NCBI GenBank assembly: GCA_945897365.1
Contig: CAMDFD010000004.1
Location: 165,350 to 229,349 of the forward strand
From: Bordetella parapertussis
GTDB lineage: Bacteria > Pseudomonadota > Gammaproteobacteria > Burkholderiales > Burkholderiaceae_B
Reading direction: 5' to 3'
Length of the DNA stretch: 64,000 nt
Positions 59,410 to 64,000 of the stretch are shown one piece after another; position 1 is the stretch's first letter; each line of letters begins with the position of its first letter. A program made the position numbers and the translations under genes. The notes beneath the pieces were generated by a model. It was not told the DNA's origin. It searched no databases and worked only from the letters and a program-made list of their open reading frames with translations.

Positions 59410-60207
59410 TTATTCTCCTTCGGGCGCAGGCGCAGCGGCATCAGCCTTGCGCGGTGCACGACCACGTCCAGCGGGACGAGCTGCCGGACGACCACCTTCG
59501 GGCTTGTCAGCACGAGGGGCACGACGCGGACGGCGCTCTTCTTCGCGGGGCGCAACGGTTTCAACAGGCATTTCGCCGTTAGGTAACATGTCGCCTTTAT
59601 AGACCCAGACTTTGATGCCAATCACACCATAGGTGGTGTGGGCCTCAGAAGTACCATAGTCAATATTTGCACGCAATGTATGGAGTGGCACGCGACCTTC
59701 ACGATACCATTCTGTACGTGCGATCTCGATACCATTCAAGCGGCCTGCGCTCATGATCTTGATGCCCAGAGCACCCAGACGCATTGCATTTTGCATGGCG
59801 CGCTTCATGGCACGACGGAACATGATCCGCTTTTCTAGCTGTTGCGAAATAGAATCCGCAATCAGCTGAGCATCGGTTTCCGGTTTGCGAATTTCTTCGA
59901 TGTTGACGTGAACGGGAACGCCCATCAAACGCTGCAAATCAGCCTTGAGGCCTTCGATGTCCTCGCCACGCTTTCCAATCACGACGCCCGGGCGAGCCGA
60001 GTAAACCGTAATACGCGCGTTTTTAGCAGGACGCTCGATGACCACACGGCCAACAGATGCGCTTTTAAGTTTCTTTTTGAGGTATTCGCGAACGCGGATA
60101 TCAGAGGCAAGCATGCCACCGAAATCTTTATCGTCTGCGTACCACTTCGAGCCCCAATTACGTGTAACCGCAAGGCGGAACCCAATCGGGTGAATTTTCT
60201 GACCCAT
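59410..60207 (-). CDS. rpsC: 30S ribosomal protein S3 with extended C-terminus
   Basis: A 265-residue protein with a KH domain (ITVYSARPGVVIGKRGEDIE) at the mRNA entry. About 45 residues at the C-terminus are a Arg/Ala/Pro/Glu-rich tail (from about 220), longer than E. coli S3 (233 residues) but usual in Burkholderiales. It follows rplV by 9 bases. Confidence 0.98.
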   Translation of the reverse strand: MGQKIHPIGFRLAVTRNWGSKWYADDKDFGGMLASDIRVREYLKKKLKSASVGRVVIERPAKNARITVYSARPGVVIGKRGEDIEGLKADLQRLMGVPVHVNIEEIRKPETDAQLIADSISQQLEKRIMFRRAMKRAMQNAMRLGALGIKIMSAGRLNGIEIARTEWYREGRVPLHTLRANIDYGTSEAHTTYGVIGIKVWVYKGDMLPNGEMPVETVAPREEERRPRRAPRADKPEGGRPAARPAGRGRAPRKADAAAPAPEGE

Positions 60208-60216
60208 CGTGACTCC

Positions 60217-60546
60217 TTAGGCTCCGACCTTCACAGTAATGTGGCAGGTCTGCTTTTCAATCTGGTTACCGCGCCCTTTGGCTCGTGCGGAAAAGCGCTT
60301 CATCGACTCGGCCTTATCCACAAAAATCGTGGTGACCTTAAGTTCGTCGATATCTGCACCGTCGTTGTGCTCGGCATTGGCGATTGCTGATTCAACAGCT
60401 TTCTTCAAGATGCCTGCGGCCTTCTTATTTGTGAAGGTCAGGATGTTCAATGCCTGAGCAACAGACTTGCCACGGATAAGATCCGCAACGAGTCGTGTTT
60501 TCTGGGCAGAGATATGCACCCCACGGATAATGGCTTGAGTTTCCAT
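60217..60546 (-). CDS. rplV: 50S ribosomal protein L22
   Basis: A 109-residue tunnel protein. ISAQKTRLVADLIRGKSVAQ and the end RFSARAKGRGNQIEKQTCHI match the family. It lies 3 bases after rpsS. Confidence 0.98.
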   Translation of the reverse strand: METQAIIRGVHISAQKTRLVADLIRGKSVAQALNILTFTNKKAAGILKKAVESAIANAEHNDGADIDELKVTTIFVDKAESMKRFSARAKGRGNQIEKQTCHITVKVGA

Positions 60547-60549
60547 GGA

Positions 60550-60825
60550 TTACCTCTTTGCCTTTTTGTCTGCTGCGTGACCTTTGAAGGTACGAGTCAG
60601 CGCAAACTCACCGAGTTTATGTCCAACCATGTTCTCGTTGATATAAACGGGAACGTGTTGGCGACCGTTATGAACAGCAATCGTCAGACCAATAAAGTCT
60701 GGCAAGATCGTTGAACGACGTGACCAAGTTTTGATCGGCTTTTTGCCCTTTTCGGCGATTGCTACCTCGACCTTTTTGATCAAATGTGCATCGACGAATG
60801 GGCCTTTCTTGACTGAACGTGACAT
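60550..60825 (-). CDS. rpsS: 30S ribosomal protein S19
   Basis: A 91-residue head protein, starting MSRSVKKGPFVDAHL, with TWSRRSTILPDFIGLTIAVH and KLGEFALTRTFKGH. It follows rplB by 11 bases. Confidence 0.98.
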   Translation of the reverse strand: MSRSVKKGPFVDAHLIKKVEVAIAEKGKKPIKTWSRRSTILPDFIGLTIAVHNGRQHVPVYINENMVGHKLGEFALTRTFKGHAADKKAKR

Positions 60826-60836
60826 GATTCGCCCTC

Positions 60837-61664
60837 TTATTTACGCTTGCGGCGCTGGACGATCATATTGTCCGTCCGCTTGTTGCTACGAGTCTTGTAA
60901 CCCTTAGCTGGGGTACCCCATGGACTGCGTGGCTCGCCGCCTTCGCCGGTACGACCTTCACCACCACCGTGTGGGTGGTCAACCGGGTTCATTGCGACAC
61001 CACGTACCGTGGGACGAATACCGCGCCAACGAACTGCACCGGCTTTGCCAATTTGGCGCAAGCTGTGCTCTTCGTTGCCAACTTCACCGATCGTTGCTCG
61101 GCATTCGATGTGCACGCGACGGACCTCACCTGAGCGCAGGCGAACCTGAGCGTAAGTACCTTCGCGAGCCAACAGAACTGCCGAGGCGCCAGCTGAACGT
61201 GCCATTTGGGCACCTTTACCAGGCAACATTTCGATACAGTGAATCGTTGTACCCACCGGGATATTGCGAATAGGCAGTGTATTGCCTGCGCGGATGGGGG
61301 CTTCGATGCCCGACAACAGCGTAGCACCTACCTCAAGACCACGAGGAGCAATAATGTAACGACGCTCACCATCTGCATAACAAAGCAAAGCGATGTGTGC
61401 TGTGCGGTTAGGGTCGTATTCTAAGCGTTCGACTTTTGCAGGAATGCCGTCTTTGTTGCGACGGAAATCCACAAGTCGGTAGTGCTGCTTATGACCACCG
61501 CCACGATGACGAATTGTGATGTGGCCGTTGTTATTACGACCAGAACCACGAATCTGTTTTTCAAGCAACGAAGCAACCGGTTTGCCTTTGTGCAGCGTCG
61601 GTGTGACCACCTTTAGCATGCCGCGACGACCGGGCGAGGTTGGCTTAACTTTTAAGAGAGCCAT
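60837..61664 (-). CDS. rplB: 50S ribosomal protein L2
   Basis: A 275-residue protein at the peptidyl transferase centre. Visible are RGGGHKQHYRLVDFRRNKDG and MNPVDHPHGGGEGRTGEGG with the essential His, and the basic tail KTRSNKRTDNMIVQRRKRK. It directly follows rplW, with no spacer. Confidence 0.98.
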   Translation of the reverse strand: MALLKVKPTSPGRRGMLKVVTPTLHKGKPVASLLEKQIRGSGRNNNGHITIRHRGGGHKQHYRLVDFRRNKDGIPAKVERLEYDPNRTAHIALLCYADGERRYIIAPRGLEVGATLLSGIEAPIRAGNTLPIRNIPVGTTIHCIEMLPGKGAQMARSAGASAVLLAREGTYAQVRLRSGEVRRVHIECRATIGEVGNEEHSLRQIGKAGAVRWRGIRPTVRGVAMNPVDHPHGGGEGRTGEGGEPRSPWGTPAKGYKTRSNKRTDNMIVQRRKRK

Positions 61665-61961
61665 TTAGTTGACCTCCGCCAGGTTGATTTCTTGACCTTC
61701 TTTGAGCGAAACATAGGCCTTACGCTCGTTGCGACGGCGACCGACGAAACGACCGAAACGCTTTGCTTTACCTTTGCGGTTTAAAACCTGAACTGCGTCG
61801 ACTTGCACTTTGAAGAGCAACTCAACAGCAGCTTTGATTTCAGGTTTAGTCGCATCAGCAATCACACGAAAAGCGACCTGATTATTCTTCTCTGCAACAA
61901 ACGTGGCTTTTTCTGTCACGATTGGTGCCAAGATGATTTGCATTAGACGATGATCGTTCAT
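61665..61961 (-). CDS. rplW: 50S ribosomal protein L23
   Basis: A 98-residue tunnel-exit protein and docking site for trigger factor and SRP. LAPIVTEKATFVAEKNNQVAF and VLNRKGKAKRFGRFVGRR are visible. Its ATG overlaps the rplD stop as ATGA. Confidence 0.98.
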   Translation of the reverse strand: MNDHRLMQIILAPIVTEKATFVAEKNNQVAFRVIADATKPEIKAAVELLFKVQVDAVQVLNRKGKAKRFGRFVGRRRNERKAYVSLKEGQEINLAEVN

Positions 61962-62578
61962 GCCAGCATCTCCTCGAGTTGAGCGATGGCCGGCTTAGTG
62001 ATCAGCACTTTTTTGTAGTGGATCAACGAGAGCGGATCGGCATTGCGCGGCTCGACGACAGCAACATGCGGCAAATTGCGCGTCGCGAGGTAAAGGTTTT
62101 CATCGACTGAATCGGTGATGATCAACACAGACTCCATTCCCAAACTTTTGAGCTTTTCAGCTGCCAGCTTGGTCTTTGGCGACTCAAGTGTGAATGAATC
62201 AACGATTGAAATACGGTCTTCGCGAGCTAACTGGGAAAGAATCGAACGGATACCCGCACGATACATTTTCTTGTTCACTTTTTGAGTGAAGTTTTCTTCA
62301 GGCGAATTTGGGAATGCTCGACCACCACCACGCCACAAGGGCGAGGATGTCATACCAGCACGGGCGCGGCCTGTGCCTTTTTGATTAAATGGCTTTTTAG
62401 TCGAGTGACGAACTGCATCGCGACCTTTTTGAGCACGGTTACCTGAGCGCGCATTCGCCTGGAAGGCAATAACGATCTGGTGAACGAGTGCTTCGTTGAA
62501 ATCACGACCAAACACAGTGTCAGGCGCTGCAAATGTTGCAGAAGATTGACCTTGGTCATTTAGGAGCTTGATATCCAT
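61958..62578 (-). CDS. rplD: 50S ribosomal protein L4
   Basis: A 206-residue protein. KPFNQKGTGRARAGMTSSPL and WRGGGRAFPNSPEENFTQKV are the tunnel loop region. In E. coli, L4 represses the S10 operon through a leader; here a candidate leader lies in front of rplC. Confidence 0.98.
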   Translation of the reverse strand: MDIKLLNDQGQSSATFAAPDTVFGRDFNEALVHQIVIAFQANARSGNRAQKGRDAVRHSTKKPFNQKGTGRARAGMTSSPLWRGGGRAFPNSPEENFTQKVNKKMYRAGIRSILSQLAREDRISIVDSFTLESPKTKLAAEKLKSLGMESVLIITDSVDENLYLATRNLPHVAVVEPRNADPLSLIHYKKVLITKPAIAQLEEMLA

Positions 62579-62581
62579 GGA

Positions 62582-63271
62582 TTAGGCTCCCTTTTTAGCA
62601 GGTGCTTTGACTGCCGGACGCACGAGAATGTCTCCGCCAGCATAGCCAGGGACTGCGCCCTTAACCATCAGCAGACCACGCTCAGCGTCAACACGGACGA
62701 CGTCAAGGTTTTGCACGGTGCGGGTGTCGTCACCGAGGTGACCTGACATGCGCTTACCGGGGAAAATACGACCAGGATCTTGCGCTTGACCAATCGAACC
62801 AGGCACGCGATGCGAACGGCTGTTACCGTGAGATGCGCGCTGTGATTTGAAGTGGTGACGTTTGATTGTGCCGGCGAAACCTTTACCAATCGTGGTGCCA
62901 GTGACGTCGACTTGCTGGCCGGCTTCGAACACGCTCTCAACAGCGACCACGCTACCAGGCGTGAATTCGGCTGCGCGAGCAGGATCGAGACGGAATTCTT
63001 TGAGGATGCTACCGGCCTCTACACCAGCTTTGGCGTAATGACCTGTTTGTGGCTTGGCTACACGGGAAGCGCGACGAGCGCCGTAAGCGACTTGAATGGC
63101 GGCGTAGCCGTCAGACTCAAGTGACTTTACCTGGGTGACGCGGTTGTTCGACACGTCCAGTACTGTCACGGGGATGGACTCGCCATCTTCCGTAAAAATA
63201 CGGGTCATGCCGACCTTGCGGCCCACCAGCCCAAGCCGATGTGCGGCAGGCGTGGGTGTCGATTTCGACAT
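62582..63271 (-). CDS. rplC: 50S ribosomal protein L3
   Basis: A 229-residue assembly initiator, with GLVGRKVGMTRIFTEDGESI at the start and the GSIGQAQDPGRIFPGKRMSG region that carries the Gln methylated in E. coli. The start ATG 63271 has CGGAG upstream. It lies 207 bases after rpsJ, an unusually wide gap with a promoter and hairpins. Confidence 0.98.
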   Translation of the reverse strand: MSKSTPTPAAHRLGLVGRKVGMTRIFTEDGESIPVTVLDVSNNRVTQVKSLESDGYAAIQVAYGARRASRVAKPQTGHYAKAGVEAGSILKEFRLDPARAAEFTPGSVVAVESVFEAGQQVDVTGTTIGKGFAGTIKRHHFKSQRASHGNSRSHRVPGSIGQAQDPGRIFPGKRMSGHLGDDTRTVQNLDVVRVDAERGLLMVKGAVPGYAGGDILVRPAVKAPAKKGA

Positions 63272-63298
63272 CGTTTTCTCCGGGGTAAAAACCCGATA

Positions 63299-63367
63299 CC
63301 CGACTTCGATTGGTCGGGACTGATAAAACCCGAATATTTCGGGCGCTTTTTTAGCACTTTAAGTGCT
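63299..63367 (-). promoter_or_regulatory. Three hairpins in the rplC leader
   Basis: In minus-strand order: AGCAC-TTAAA-GTGCT (63353-63367), CCCGAA-ATA-TTCGGG followed by TTTTATC (63329-63343), and CCCGAC-CAATCGAA-GTCGGG (63299-63318). The second has a T tract, so it may act as an attenuator. The set lies between a promoter and the rplC start, which is where L4-dependent control could act. Confidence 0.6.
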
Positions 63368-63397
63368 TATTTCTCACTAAATTTCAGCAAGTCTTAT

Positions 63398-63427
63398 ATT
63401 CTAGCACCAAAGATGGCTGCATTGCAA
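63398..63427 (-). promoter_or_regulatory. Sigma-70 promoter between rpsJ and rplC
   Basis: On the minus strand TTGCAA (63422-63427) and TAGAAT (63398-63403) are 18 bases apart. The start point would be near 63391, giving a leader of about 120 bases before rplC that contains three hairpins. Confidence 0.55.
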
Positions 63428-63478
63428 GCCAAATCGACTTGCCACATAACAATCATGCGGAACTAAATCTTTAAATAT

Positions 63479-63790
63479 TTACTGAAGTGCGATTTCTACG
63501 TCAACACCGGCTGGCAAATCGAGGCGCATTAGTGCATCAACTGTTTTATCAGTTGGGTCAACAATGTCCATCAGGCGCTGATGTGTACGAATCTCGAACT
63601 GATCGCGAGATGTTTTGTTAACGTGTGGTGAACGCAGCACGTCGTAACGACGGATACGTGTTGGAAGAGGAACCGGTCCTCGTACCACTGCACCGGTACG
63701 CTTGGCCGTATCAACGATCTCTGCAGCCGACTGATCAATAAGTTTGTAATCAAACGCTTTCAGACGGATACGGATTTTTTGATTTTTCAT
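63479..63790 (-). CDS. rpsJ: 30S ribosomal protein S10
   Basis: A 103-residue protein, also NusE of antitermination complexes. ATG 63790 (MKNQKIRIRLKAFDYKLID) is the family start; four upstream codons are in frame but not conserved. TGAVVRGPVPLPTRI and SPHVNKTSRDQFEIRTHQR are visible. It follows tuf by 54 bases. Confidence 0.98.
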   Translation of the reverse strand: MKNQKIRIRLKAFDYKLIDQSAAEIVDTAKRTGAVVRGPVPLPTRIRRYDVLRSPHVNKTSRDQFEIRTHQRLMDIVDPTDKTVDALMRLDLPAGVDVEIALQ

Positions 63791-63844
63791 GGCGATTCTC
63801 AAAGAGCGATATGCTGCGAGCGATTAAGCTCGCAGCGAAACAAT

Positions 63845-64000
63845 TTACTTCAGGATTTTAGCAACGACTCCGGCGCCGACTGTGCGGCCACCTTCGCGGA
63901 TTGCAAAACGCAGACCTTCTTCCATCGCAATCGGTGCGAGCAGCTTTACTGTCATCCCAACGTTGTCACCTGGCAGCACCATTTCTTTGTCTGCTGGCAA
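63845..64000 (-). CDS. tuf: Elongation factor Tu, C-terminal end, truncated by the window edge
   Basis: The last 51 residues of EF-Tu. The minus strand reads LPADKEMVLPGDNVGMTVKL at the edge and ends in the family's AIREGGRTVGAGVVAKILK before TAA at 63845. It is domain 3, which touches tRNA. Its place before rpsJ is the usual str/S10 border of Burkholderiales. Confidence 0.97.
   Translation of the reverse strand: MPADKEMVLPGDNVGMTVKLLAPIAMEEGLRFAIREGGRTVGAGVVAKILK

Noticed and set aside
1..64000. Insertion sequences, prophage, CRISPR arrays, tRNA or rRNA genes
   Set aside because: No transposase, integrase, regular spaced repeat or recognisable structural RNA was seen.

Overview
The window looks like chromosomal DNA of a betaproteobacterium in the order Burkholderiales, probably close to the Alcaligenaceae. 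The evidence is a Bug-family (TTT) periplasmic receptor, a DUF502 protein next to aspS, System II cytochrome c maturation (ResB/CcsB) beside a dihaem cytochrome c4, the series engB-hemB-dsbD-cutA-rplQ, and the S10/spc/alpha ribosomal clusters in proteobacterial order. I see no rRNA, tRNA, insertion sequence, prophage or CRISPR array. The longest stretch without a gene is about 290 bases (56714-57000).

Layout. 1-3.3 kb is accessory: the end of an EamA transporter, a small coiled-coil membrane protein, a phospholipase-D type cardiolipin synthase with a repeat-encoded linker, and a BrnT-type toxin gene interrupted by an in-frame TAG, followed by an intact helix-turn-helix antitoxin. 3.3-7.2 kb is a minus-strand run: FmdB zinc ribbon, DUF502, aspS (with residues typical of the non-discriminating enzyme) and an endonuclease/exonuclease/phosphatase protein. 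7.3-18.7 kb is mostly metabolism: amidase, GMC oxidoreductase coupled to a methionine sulfoxide reductase, IclR regulator, orphan HI0074-like protein, YhiN-like flavoprotein, Rid protein, NDP-forming acyl-CoA synthetase, IlvD/Edd dehydratase and an unusual SDR. 18.9-26.7 kb holds ssb, a LysR/TauD/Bug cassette, an MFS gene and uvrA.

26.7-44 kb is housekeeping: lipoprotein, dgt, aroB, aroK, divergent PBP1A gene, cyaY, lptM-lysA, an HDAC-like amidohydrolase, two transporters, ccsB-resB, cytochrome c4, engB and hemB. 44-47.7 kb holds an MFS gene, dsbD and cutA.

47.8-64 kb is the ribosomal protein region on the minus strand: tuf (partial), the S10 cluster (rpsJ to rpsQ), the spc cluster (rplN to rpmJ, with infA between secY and rpmJ) and the alpha cluster (rpsM, rpsK, rpsD, rpoA, rplQ). 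Its most striking feature is a complete aldehyde dehydrogenase gene on the opposite strand exactly at the S10/spc border, between rpsQ and rplN. A bidirectional terminator follows it, and a good minus-strand promoter in front of rplN restarts spc transcription. A second unusual spot is the 207-base rpsJ-rplC spacer, with a promoter and three hairpins. Several gene pairs share ATGA-type stop/start overlaps (msrC-GMC, lptM-lysA, engB-hemB, cutA-dsbD, rplD-rplW), which suggests translational coupling.
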